Source of the DNA: Winogradskyella sp.
Lineage (GTDB): Bacteria > Bacteroidota > Bacteroidia > Flavobacteriales > Flavobacteriaceae
DNA length: 43,038 nt
NCBI GenBank assembly: GCA_028383925.1
Contig: JAOEWO010000021.1
Coordinates: 1-43,038 of the forward strand
Direction: 5' to 3'
Below the pieces are notes generated by a model, which was given only the letters and a program-made list of their open reading frames with translations, was not told where the DNA came from and ran no database searches. Shown one piece after another: positions 26,514 through 33,928 of this stretch (within the stretch, counting starts at the first letter, position 1; every line of letters begins with the position of its first letter). The position numbers were made by a program, and so were the translations under genes.

Positions 26514-27062
26514 ATGAGTTTTGTTAAATTTATTACCAGCAAAGTGTTTTTTAAGCAATTAGCATTAGCTATTGTTGCTGTTGTAGTTTTGTGTTTTATC
26601 GTTTTAAAATGGTTAAACATTACGACCAATCATAACGAGTTTGTAATAGTGCCAGACCTAAAAGGTAAATCTGTAGAGACTGTTAAAATAGAATTAAAAG
26701 ATAATAATTTTGCATTTAAGCTTCAAGATTCGGCAAATTTTAATCCTAATTACCCAAAATACTCTGTTATAGAGCAAAGCCCAAAAGCAGGAGAGAAGGT
26801 TAAAGAAAACCGAAAAATATACCTCATAACCAATCCATCAGGTTACCGTAAAGTTACGGTGCCTAACGTATTAAAACGCACACTCAGACAAGCAAGACCA
26901 CAGCTAGAGGCACTAGAATTTAAAATAGGAAACATCACCTTTAAAGATGCAATTGGCGAAGGCGTAATGTCTATGTCTCACAAAGGAAAACCACTTAAAC
27001 CAGGCGACGTATTACCATTAACATCTAAAATAGATTTAGTTGTAGGCAATGGTAAATTATAG
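26514..27062 (+). CDS. PASTA domain-containing membrane protein
   Basis: A 182-residue protein with one N-terminal transmembrane helix (residues about 13-33, LALAIVAVVVLCFIVLKWL) and two PASTA domains facing the periplasm, at about 42-110 (VPDLKGKSVETVKIEL, SVIEQSPKAGEKV) and 116-181 (VPNVLKRTLRQARPQLEAL, GDVLPLTSKIDLVVG). PASTA domains bind uncross-linked muropeptides or beta-lactams in kinases and PBPs, but here no kinase or transpeptidase is attached. Neighbouring ddl (peptidoglycan precursor synthesis) fits a cell-wall role. rluD starts 11 bases downstream. Confidence 0.9.
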   Translation: MSFVKFITSKVFFKQLALAIVAVVVLCFIVLKWLNITTNHNEFVIVPDLKGKSVETVKIELKDNNFAFKLQDSANFNPNYPKYSVIEQSPKAGEKVKENRKIYLITNPSGYRKVTVPNVLKRTLRQARPQLEALEFKIGNITFKDAIGEGVMSMSHKGKPLKPGDVLPLTSKIDLVVGNGKL

Positions 27063-27073
27063 TCCAAAATATA

Positions 27074-28108
27074 ATGACTAACATATCAGATCAATCAAAA
27101 GCAGAAGATGAGCGTTACGAGCACTTCACTTTTAAAGTAGATAAAGGGCAAAGTCCTCTGCGTATAGATAAATTTTTAATTAACTGTATAGAGAATATTA
27201 CACGAAGCAAAATTCAGAATGCCGCTAAAGATGGTGGTATTTTGGTTAACGACCTCTCTGTAAAATCTAACTATAAAGTAAGACCACACGATATAATATC
27301 TGTTACTTTTGAGCATCCTTCTTACGAGCAATTATTAGTAGCAGAAGATATGCCATTAGACATTGTTTACGAAGATGATGACCTTTTAGTCGTTAATAAA
27401 CCAGCAGGCATGGTGGTGCATCCTGGGCATGGTAATTACTCAGGTACATTAATAAACGGACTCATATTTCATTTCGATAATCTACCAAACAACTCTAGCG
27501 ACAGACCAGGTTTGGTACATCGTATAGACAAAGATACCACAGGCCTTTTAGTTGTAGCAAAGACTGAAGTAGCCATGACGCACCTCTCTAAACAATTTGC
27601 AGACAAAACTAGCGAGCGCGATTATGTAGCACTCGTTTGGGGCAATATAGAAGAAGACGAAGGTACCATAGACGCACACATTGGGCGCCATCCCAAAAAC
27701 AGACTGCAAAATACAGTATTCTTAGACGATGAAATTCACAACGGCAGACCAGCCGTAACACATTTTAAAGTTTTAGAACGTTTTGGTTACGTAACTTTGG
27801 TAAGTTGCAAGTTAGAAACAGGCCGTACGCACCAAATCCGCGTGCACCTCAAACACATTGGGCACACTCTTTTTAACGATGAGCGCTACGGTGGCGAGCG
27901 CATCTTAAAAGGCACCACATTTACCAAATACAAGCAATTTGTAGACAACTGTTTTAAAGTGTTACCAAGACAAGCATTACACGCAAAAACCCTAGGTTTT
28001 GAGCACCCAACCACTAAAGAATTTATGAGATTTTCTACAGACGTACCACAAGATATGGTACAATGCATAGAAAAATGGAGGCACTACGCCCAACACGCTA
28101 CAGATTAA
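27074..28108 (+). CDS. rluD: RluA/RluD-family pseudouridine synthase
   Basis: A 344-residue protein of the RluD class. It has an S4 RNA-binding domain (about residues 28-90, LRIDKFLINCIENITRSKIQNA) and a catalytic domain whose signature GLVHRIDKDTTGLLV contains the catalytic aspartate D152 after R150. Further conserved blocks are VVNKPAGMVVHPG and GRTHQIRVHLKHIGH. RluD makes three pseudouridines in helix 69 of 23S rRNA; family members differ in target, so the gene symbol rests on domain layout and length. Its 3' end is followed by a strong hairpin. Confidence 0.9.
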   Translation: MTNISDQSKAEDERYEHFTFKVDKGQSPLRIDKFLINCIENITRSKIQNAAKDGGILVNDLSVKSNYKVRPHDIISVTFEHPSYEQLLVAEDMPLDIVYEDDDLLVVNKPAGMVVHPGHGNYSGTLINGLIFHFDNLPNNSSDRPGLVHRIDKDTTGLLVVAKTEVAMTHLSKQFADKTSERDYVALVWGNIEEDEGTIDAHIGRHPKNRLQNTVFLDDEIHNGRPAVTHFKVLERFGYVTLVSCKLETGRTHQIRVHLKHIGHTLFNDERYGGERILKGTTFTKYKQFVDNCFKVLPRQALHAKTLGFEHPTTKEFMRFSTDVPQDMVQCIEKWRHYAQHATD

Positions 28109-28123
28109 ATACAAGTGGGTGTT

Positions 28124-28166
28124 TTATAAGTTTTGCGAGGTTTTTAATACCTCGCAAAACTTATAA
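28124..28166 (+). terminator. 18-bp hairpin after rluD
   Basis: Perfect stem beginning TTATAAGTTTTGCGAGGT, 7-base loop TTTTAAT, 15 bases after the rluD stop. The arm TTTTGCGAGGT resembles a dispersed palindrome I recall from flavobacterial intergenic regions, so it could be a mobile repeat acting as a terminator. No long U-run follows. Confidence 0.65.
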
Positions 28167-28184
28167 CCAGGCTTTACACTATAT

Positions 28185-28209
28185 CTCTGGCAAAAAAAAA
28201 AAGCCAGAG
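28185..28209. repeat. Short stem with an 11-A loop
   Basis: CTCTGGC pairs with GCCAGAG around a loop made only of 11 adenines. It lies 18 bases after the preceding hairpin. Either strand could fold it; function is unknown. Confidence 0.5.
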
Positions 28210-28325
28210 GATGCCGTTGCAATCCTTAACGCAGCCTATCATTACGCTATTACTTCTATAGGCATAGTTTATAATACCATCATTAAAAGGTTTATAATAG
28301 GGTTTATATTGCTATAAATTCATAG

Positions 28326-28333
28326 TACTTTTG
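28326..28333 (+). promoter_or_regulatory. Predicted -7 box TACTTTTG for yaaA
   Basis: TACTTTTG matches TAnnTTTG exactly, with TTG 14 bases upstream (28309-28311). It would start transcription about 40 bases before the yaaA ATG at 28378. Confidence 0.55.
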
Positions 28334-28377
28334 TAATCTAAATTAGTTCTGTTTAAGAAACCAAAAAGCGCCTTTTT

Positions 28378-29136
28378 ATGAAACTCGTATTGTCACCAGC
28401 AAAATCTTTAGATTATGATTCTAAGTTGCCAACAGCTAAAACTACAAAGAATTGTTTTTTGGCAGAAGCAGAACGTTTAAATAAATTACTAAAAAAGAAA
28501 TCTGCTAAAGACTTATCTAAGCTTATGCATATTTCAGATAATTTAGGGCAATTAAACTACGAGCGTAACCAAGACTGGCAATTACCATTTACCCAAGATA
28601 ATGCAAGGCAAGCCATTTATGCCTTTAGTGGAGACGTATATCGTGGTATAGATGCTTATACCATAGACACAAAAAAACTAGACAAAGTAGAAGATACGGT
28701 GAGAATTATATCTGGACTTTATGGTGTTTTAAAACCCTTAGATTTAGTGCAGCCTTACCGTTTAGAAATGGGCACTAAAATGCCAGTTGGTAAAAATAAA
28801 AATCTGTACGAATTTTGGCAAAAAAAAGTAACACAAGCCCTAAATGATGAGTTAGAGGCTAACGAACTTTTTTTAAATTTAGCAAGTAACGAATATTTTA
28901 AAGCCATTGACACAAAAGCTTTAAAAGTACCAGTTGTTAATGTTGCTTTTAAAGAATTTAAAGGAGACAAATATAAAATTGTTGCCATCTATGCAAAATT
29001 AGCCAGAGGATTAATGACGCGTTATATAATAGATACAGATGCAAAAACTATAGATGATATAAAAGCATTTAATTACGATAATTACGGCTTTAGTGATGAG
29101 TTATCTTCTGAGAGTGAGTTGGTTTTTACCAGATAA
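28378..29136 (+). CDS. yaaA: Peroxide stress protein YaaA
   Basis: A 252-residue protein of the YaaA/DUF328 family, full length. It starts with the diagnostic MKLVLSPAKSLDY and contains RQAIYAFSGDVYRGIDAYT, IISGLYGVLKPLDLVQPYRLEMG, LNLASNEYFKAI and FKEFKGDKYKIVAIYAKLARG. In E. coli YaaA lowers free intracellular iron during peroxide stress and has a DNA-binding-capable fold. It has its own promoter box upstream and is followed at 30 bases by a TPR protein gene. Together with OsmC, BshC and UspA it adds to the stress and redox genes of this window. Confidence 0.95.
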   Translation: MKLVLSPAKSLDYDSKLPTAKTTKNCFLAEAERLNKLLKKKSAKDLSKLMHISDNLGQLNYERNQDWQLPFTQDNARQAIYAFSGDVYRGIDAYTIDTKKLDKVEDTVRIISGLYGVLKPLDLVQPYRLEMGTKMPVGKNKNLYEFWQKKVTQALNDELEANELFLNLASNEYFKAIDTKALKVPVVNVAFKEFKGDKYKIVAIYAKLARGLMTRYIIDTDAKTIDDIKAFNYDNYGFSDELSSESELVFTR

Positions 29137-29166
29137 ATCGTATATTTAATAGACTAATATAACGCT

Positions 29167-29889
29167 ATGCATTATTACTTAATTGTTGCCCTTCAGGCGT
29201 ATTGTATTTATCATGCTTACAAAAACCAAAAACCTTACTATTGGTATTTTCTTATATTTTTTATTCCTGCTTTTGGGTCCCTTATATATATAGTTACCCA
29301 AGTTTATAATCAAAATGATGCTGAGAAACTTCAAAACGAACTTACCTCAATAATCAATCCAACAAAAAAGATTAAAGATTTAGAAAAGAAGTTAGAATTT
29401 TCAGACACTTACACCAACAGAATAGAATTAGCAGATGCCCACGTTCAAAATAACGACATGCCAAATGCCATTGTCAATTATAAAAAAACGTTGGAAGATA
29501 AAGACCAGAATGCGCTATATGCAAAACAACGTTTGGTGTTGTGTTACTTTCAACTTAAAGATTATGTTGGTGTTTTAGAACATGCAGAAGCAATAAAAGA
29601 TAAAAATGAGTTTAAGGGCTCCAAACAACAATTTTGTTACGGTTTAGCTCTAAAAGAATTAGGTGAATTAGATGAGGCTGAGGTAGAATTAAAACAGATT
29701 GATAGACCATTCTCTAATTACGATGAGCGTTTAGAACTTGCTAAATTTTATTTAGAAAGTAGTAGGACTTCCGAAGCTAAAACATTATTACAAGATATTT
29801 CTGAAGAGTCTCACCACATGACGAAACCCAACCAAAGAATCTATAGAGCTACAATAGTAGAGGTAGAGCGTTTATTAAAAACACTGTAG
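29167..29889 (+). CDS. Membrane-anchored TPR protein
   Basis: A 240-residue protein. The N-terminal 45 residues form one or two membrane helices (YYLIVALQAYCIYHAYKNQKP, then YWYFLIFFIPAFGSLIYIVTQ), like the short PLDc_N-type module. Tetratricopeptide-like helical repeats fill about residues 75-235 (NRIELADAHVQNNDMPNAIVNYKKTLE, QFCYGLALKELGELDEAEVEL, DERLELAKFYLESSRTSEAKTLL). The protein probably acts as a scaffold at the inner membrane. Co-transcription with yaaA is likely from the 30-base spacing. I know no specific function. Confidence 0.85.
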   Translation: MHYYLIVALQAYCIYHAYKNQKPYYWYFLIFFIPAFGSLIYIVTQVYNQNDAEKLQNELTSIINPTKKIKDLEKKLEFSDTYTNRIELADAHVQNNDMPNAIVNYKKTLEDKDQNALYAKQRLVLCYFQLKDYVGVLEHAEAIKDKNEFKGSKQQFCYGLALKELGELDEAEVELKQIDRPFSNYDERLELAKFYLESSRTSEAKTLLQDISEESHHMTKPNQRIYRATIVEVERLLKTL

Positions 29890-29924
29890 TTTTTTTGTTT
29901 ACGATTGGGTTTATGCAATTGCTT

Positions 29925-30494
29925 TTATAGTTGTATTGGCCAAATAATTTCAAATTTTTCGCAAACCACTAACATGTCTTCGGTTGGTAGTCTATCAGTT
30001 TCTTTTAACATGTTTTTAAAAAAGTCCCAATGTGCTTTTTGCCATTTTTTTAGTGGCTCAAGATTTGTACCCATATCTAATTCAGCATATATTTTAGAAA
30101 TTTTGTTAAACGGAATTTTTTCAACACTTTTTATTTCTATTATTGCTTTTGCTTTACCATTAAAATCTGTAATTATATGTTTGGTGCCAGCTTTTGGTAA
30201 ATCTGCTTTATAAATTTCATACAATTTGTATAACGAGGATCCTGCTCTTTTTTTACCAGTTAAGGTTAGTTCTGCAAGTCTATTTGCGTCTTCTTTGTTA
30301 TTATGGAAATACCAAGATTCTGGCAGCTCTTGGTCTTTAAATTCTGGGTTGTATTTTGTAAAGTCAATCCACATCTCAAAGACAGTACTATCAATTTTAT
30401 CAGTTACTGCTGTAACGCTTTTACAGCCTGTAAATATTAATAAAACAATAAGCAGTCTCGCTTGTATACATATTTTTTGTGTGTTGTTATGCAT
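29925..30494 (-). CDS. ASCH-domain protein with lipoprotein signal peptide
   Basis: A 189-residue protein. After a hydrophobic signal (RLLIVLLIFTGC, cysteine at about residue 24, lipobox-like but with F at -3) comes a complete ASCH domain of the COG4405/YhfF type: MWIDFTKYNPEFKDQELPES, LAELTLTGKKRAGSSLYKLYE, LPKAGTKHIITDFNGKAKAI and IYAELDMGTNLEPLKKWQKA. ASCH proteins are normally cytoplasmic and implicated in RNA or nucleoside binding, including amidohydrolase activity in YqfB, so an exported lipoprotein form is unexpected. The start overlaps the VOC gene stop by 8 bases, so they are translationally coupled. An internal methionine at the domain start (MWIDF) could give a cytoplasmic form. 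Confidence 0.8.
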   Translation of the reverse strand: MHNNTQKICIQARLLIVLLIFTGCKSVTAVTDKIDSTVFEMWIDFTKYNPEFKDQELPESWYFHNNKEDANRLAELTLTGKKRAGSSLYKLYEIYKADLPKAGTKHIITDFNGKAKAIIEIKSVEKIPFNKISKIYAELDMGTNLEPLKKWQKAHWDFFKNMLKETDRLPTEDMLVVCEKFEIIWPIQL

Positions 30495-30948
30495 CCTTTA
30501 TTTTTAACCATTCGTTATAGGTGACTACGTGTTTTTCTGAATTAGATTTAGTGTTTCCCTTTAAAATTCCTATAAATTCTAGAGCGTGCCCATCAGGGTC
30601 GCTAAAGTATATAGAAATAGCTGGCATCCAAACAAAAACCATTGGTCCTTGTGTGTCATCATTCAAAAAATTCCAGTAATTAAGATTTCGAGATTTTAAA
30701 AAATTAACCGATTCATTTAATACCCAATCGGGCTCACATTCAAAAGCAAAATGTCTAATATCTATGTCTTCTTTAGGTTTTTCCCATAAGCCTAACATAA
30801 ATTTTTTGTCTTCACCAATCCAGAAAAAAGAAGTTCTACGACTATCGTTAAAACGACATTGTTTTAAATCTAGCGTATTTTTATAAAAGTCAATAGAGCG
30901 TTCTAAATTCTCTACATATAAGTGTGTTTCATAAAGTCCTTTTATCAT
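30487..30948 (-). CDS. VOC-family protein (glyoxalase/bleomycin resistance fold)
   Basis: A 153-residue protein with the paired beta-alpha-beta-beta-beta units of the vicinal oxygen chelate fold. The first unit begins IKGLYETHLYVENLERSIDFYKNTL and the last one holds SIYFSDPDGHALEFIG. Possible metal ligands are H8 of the first strand, H66 or H67-type histidines in DIRHFAFE, and the E of ALEF. The reaction is unknown; members include glyoxalase I, fosfomycin resistance thiol transferases and dioxygenases. It stands upstream of the ASCH lipoprotein gene with 8 bases overlap and is separated from the M16 gene by a terminator. Confidence 0.87.
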   Translation of the reverse strand: MIKGLYETHLYVENLERSIDFYKNTLDLKQCRFNDSRRTSFFWIGEDKKFMLGLWEKPKEDIDIRHFAFECEPDWVLNESVNFLKSRNLNYWNFLNDDTQGPMVFVWMPAISIYFSDPDGHALEFIGILKGNTKSNSEKHVVTYNEWLKIKDA

Positions 30949-30990
30949 CTGTCGTTCGGTTTTCTTAAATTACAGCGTATTTCTTAAAAC

Positions 30991-31039
30991 AAAAAAACGT
31001 GTGTTTATTCTATAAATATAAAGAATATACACACGTTTT
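30991..31039 (-). terminator. Intrinsic terminator of the M14-M16 peptidase unit
   Basis: On the minus strand an 18-bp stem with one mismatch and a 10-base loop starts 22 bases after the M16 stop codon (31061) and is followed by seven Ts. The arm core is ACACGTTTT. This is the best classical terminator in the window. Confidence 0.8.
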
Positions 31040-31060
31040 ATATGCGTTACTGTATTTTAA

Positions 31061-33904
31061 CTATTCTGCTTTTTGAGCTTTATCGTTTAGTAAAATCGCT
31101 TTTCCAAAACCTAAACCTTCTAACTTATCTAGTTGTGTGGCTGCATCGCCAACAATTAAGTAAATCATTTGATTAGGTTTTATGTAATTTTTAATTAAAA
31201 GTTTAACATCAGCAACGGTAAGATCTTTTACAATACTTTCGCGTTGTTTTGCATAATTATCTTCAAACCCATAATTACTAATATTACTTAGCATATTTAG
31301 TTTTGCGCCTAAAGTTTCAAAAGCTCTAGCTGTACTTTTTATGGTAAAGCCTTTGGTTATCTCTAGATCGTTAGCGTTAAAATCTGTTCCATAGTTTTCT
31401 AAAATAGATTTTACTAAACTAGCAGACTCAAAAGTAACGTTGGTTCTTACGCCACTACTAATGCTAAATTCTCCTTTATATTTTGTGCCAGAAAACCTTG
31501 AGCCAATACCATAAGTATAGCCTTTTCCTTCTCTTAACTCTTGTGTAAGAATAGAGGCAAAACCACCACCACCCAAACGGTAGTTCATCACTGTAGCTGG
31601 GTAATAATCTTTATGTGCCACTTTTAAAGCTGGGTAGCCAAAGTTAATTACAGATTGTTTTGCGCCTGGTACATCATAAAAATACACTTGAGAGTTTTCT
31701 GGGTATAATGGCATTGGTAATTCTGGTAATACTACATCTTTAGTTTCCCATTGGGTATTTATCTTGTCTAAAGCCTTAATTACAACAGCTTCTTTAATAG
31801 CACCAACCACATGCATGTTAGCTAATTGTGGTGATAAATTAGCATTGTAATAATCTTGTAAATCTAAGAGTGAAATCGCTGTTACAGAGGCCTCAGAACC
31901 TCTGTTATTATAAGCCAAAATATTATTGCTACCATAGAGTAGTTTAGAAAACTCAGTGTCTGCAATACTATTTGGGTTTGCTTTGCTACGTTGTATGCTG
32001 CTAATTGTACTTTGTTTAAGAAGATTAAACTCTTTTTCGTCCCAGCGTGGCTCAAGTAAAATTTCGGTTACGAGTTGTATTGTAGCTTCAAAATGTTTAG
32101 CTAGTGTGGTGCCAGTAATAGTGATGTTATCATCTGTGGCATAGGCATTAATACGTGCTCCTAAACTCGCAATTGCATTTTCTAATTCTTCTGGTGTTTT
32201 AGTTTTAGTGCCTTTTGTTATAAGATTAGCTAAAAGGTTAGAAACACCAACTTTGTCTTTATTCTCTAAGAGTAAACCACCATTTATTTGCATCTCAAAT
32301 TCTACTAAAGGCACTTCTGTGTTTTCAATACCAAAGACTTTAATACCAGAGGCTAACTCACGTTTCCAAACGGTTGGTATATTAAGTTCTGGGCTCTTAC
32401 CATATTCTGGTTCTATACTCCTATCAAAGCTACTTGGTGTTTTTTGGTAAGTAGCAGTTAAACTAGGATCAAAAGATTCTTCTGCGCCTTCTATTATTTT
32501 TTCTTCTGCAACATTAGCTAATTGAGAATTGTTTAAAATAAGATTTATTTCACCTTTTGGTACAAAACTCGTAGCAACGTAGTTTTTATCTTTTACATAC
32601 GTGTTATAAACACGCATTACATCTTCTGGTGTAACGGCTAAAATATTTTTTACATCTTCATTAATAAAACCAGGATCACCAGCAAAAATCTCGTATTGTG
32701 CCAGTTGAAATCCTTTACCTAATACACTAGAGAGTCCGCTGTAAAAACTCGTTTCTTGTCCCGCTTTAATGCGGTTTAAATCTGTTTCTGAAATACCGTT
32801 TAGTTCAAAGTCTCTAAAGCCGTCATTTATAGCTGTAGCAACAGTATTTAAATCTGTTTGGTTAAAAGCGGTAACACTAAGCATTAATTGGCCTGCAATT
32901 TCTGAAGCATTTTGGTACATACTTACATTGCTTGTTAGTTGCTGGTCTTCAACTAATATTTTATACAATGGTGCTTTTTTTCCACGGGTTAGGTATTGTG
33001 ATAATACACTTAAGGCATAAGAGTCTGGGTGGTATTCGTGTACAGAAGGCCAAGTCATACTTAATCTTGGTGCGCGTGCAAAATTATCTTCGTAAAATAA
33101 ACGCTTAGATGCTTTTAGCGTTACAGGTTGTTTTTGTATTTTAGGAATTGCTTCACCCTTAGGGATTTCGTCAAAGTACTTTTTTACCCAAGCTTTGGTC
33201 TGTGCAATATCTATATCGCCAGCAATGGTTAGTGTTACGTTATTTGGCACATACCAGCGTTTGTAAAATTCTTTAACATCTTGTAAAGTTGCATTTTGTA
33301 AGTCTTCTAAAGACCCAATAACTTCCCAACTGTATGGGTGTCCTTCTGGGTAAAGTGCACTATTAATTACGGCAGAATTATGACCGTAAGGCTGGTTGTC
33401 TACACGTTGACGTTTTTCGTTTTTAACGACTTGTTTTTCTTTAGCTAAAACCGGTTCAGTTACCGTATTTATAAAGTAACCTAATTTATCTGCTTCTGCC
33501 CAAATCATTTTTTCTAAAGCATCTTTTGGTACGGTCTGAAAATAATTGGTGCGATCTCTACTCGTAGAGCCATTTGCGCCCGAACCACCAATACGCGCAC
33601 TCATTTGGTCTAAGCCTCCTTTACCTAAGTTTTCAGATTCTAAAAACAAAAGGTGTTCAAATAAATGAGCAAAGCCAGTTCTGCCTTCTTTTTCTCTTGC
33701 AGAGCCAACGTGTGCTGTTAAAGCGACTGCTGCAACAGGGTCTGATTTGTCTACATGCAGAATAACTTGTAGGCCGTTATCTAAAGTAAATTTTTCAAAC
33801 TCTACTTTAAATGCTTTGGTGTCTTCTTTTGTTTCGTTTTGTTGGCATGCAGATACTAAAACTAGTACCAAAAGGGTAAGAATTCTTAATTTAAAAGATT
33901 TCAT
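31061..33904 (-). CDS. M16-family zinc metallopeptidase lipoprotein (double-domain)
   Basis: A 947-residue protein with lipobox VSAC (lipid cysteine at residue 20), so it should be anchored in the outer membrane or periplasm. Two M16 halves follow. The first has the inverted zinc motif HLFEH (H80, E83, H84), with the third ligand glutamate about 75 residues on, in TEPVLAKEKQVVKNEKRQR. The second half (from about residue 505) lacks HxxEH, as is normal for the inactive partner that closes the peptide-binding chamber, and contains RLGGGGFASILTQELREGKGYTYG-type sequence. It probably degrades exported peptides. It starts 24 bases after the M14 gene stop on the same strand. Confidence 0.93.
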   Translation of the reverse strand: MKSFKLRILTLLVLVLVSACQQNETKEDTKAFKVEFEKFTLDNGLQVILHVDKSDPVAAVALTAHVGSAREKEGRTGFAHLFEHLLFLESENLGKGGLDQMSARIGGSGANGSTSRDRTNYFQTVPKDALEKMIWAEADKLGYFINTVTEPVLAKEKQVVKNEKRQRVDNQPYGHNSAVINSALYPEGHPYSWEVIGSLEDLQNATLQDVKEFYKRWYVPNNVTLTIAGDIDIAQTKAWVKKYFDEIPKGEAIPKIQKQPVTLKASKRLFYEDNFARAPRLSMTWPSVHEYHPDSYALSVLSQYLTRGKKAPLYKILVEDQQLTSNVSMYQNASEIAGQLMLSVTAFNQTDLNTVATAINDGFRDFELNGISETDLNRIKAGQETSFYSGLSSVLGKGFQLAQYEIFAGDPGFINEDVKNILAVTPEDVMRVYNTYVKDKNYVATSFVPKGEINLILNNSQLANVAEEKIIEGAEESFDPSLTATYQKTPSSFDRSIEPEYGKSPELNIPTVWKRELASGIKVFGIENTEVPLVEFEMQINGGLLLENKDKVGVSNLLANLITKGTKTKTPEELENAIASLGARINAYATDDNITITGTTLAKHFEATIQLVTEILLEPRWDEKEFNLLKQSTISSIQRSKANPNSIADTEFSKLLYGSNNILAYNNRGSEASVTAISLLDLQDYYNANLSPQLANMHVVGAIKEAVVIKALDKINTQWETKDVVLPELPMPLYPENSQVYFYDVPGAKQSVINFGYPALKVAHKDYYPATVMNYRLGGGGFASILTQELREGKGYTYGIGSRFSGTKYKGEFSISSGVRTNVTFESASLVKSILENYGTDFNANDLEITKGFTIKSTARAFETLGAKLNMLSNISNYGFEDNYAKQRESIVKDLTVADVKLLIKNYIKPNQMIYLIVGDAATQLDKLEGLGFGKAILLNDKAQKAE

Positions 33905-33928
33905 ATTTGTTTGTTTTTTTGATTGCTA

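Noticed and set aside
28063..28317. 84-codon plus-strand ORF after rluD
   Set aside because: It starts inside rluD, runs through the 18-bp hairpin and the A11 tract, and shows no recognisable domain; most likely chance.
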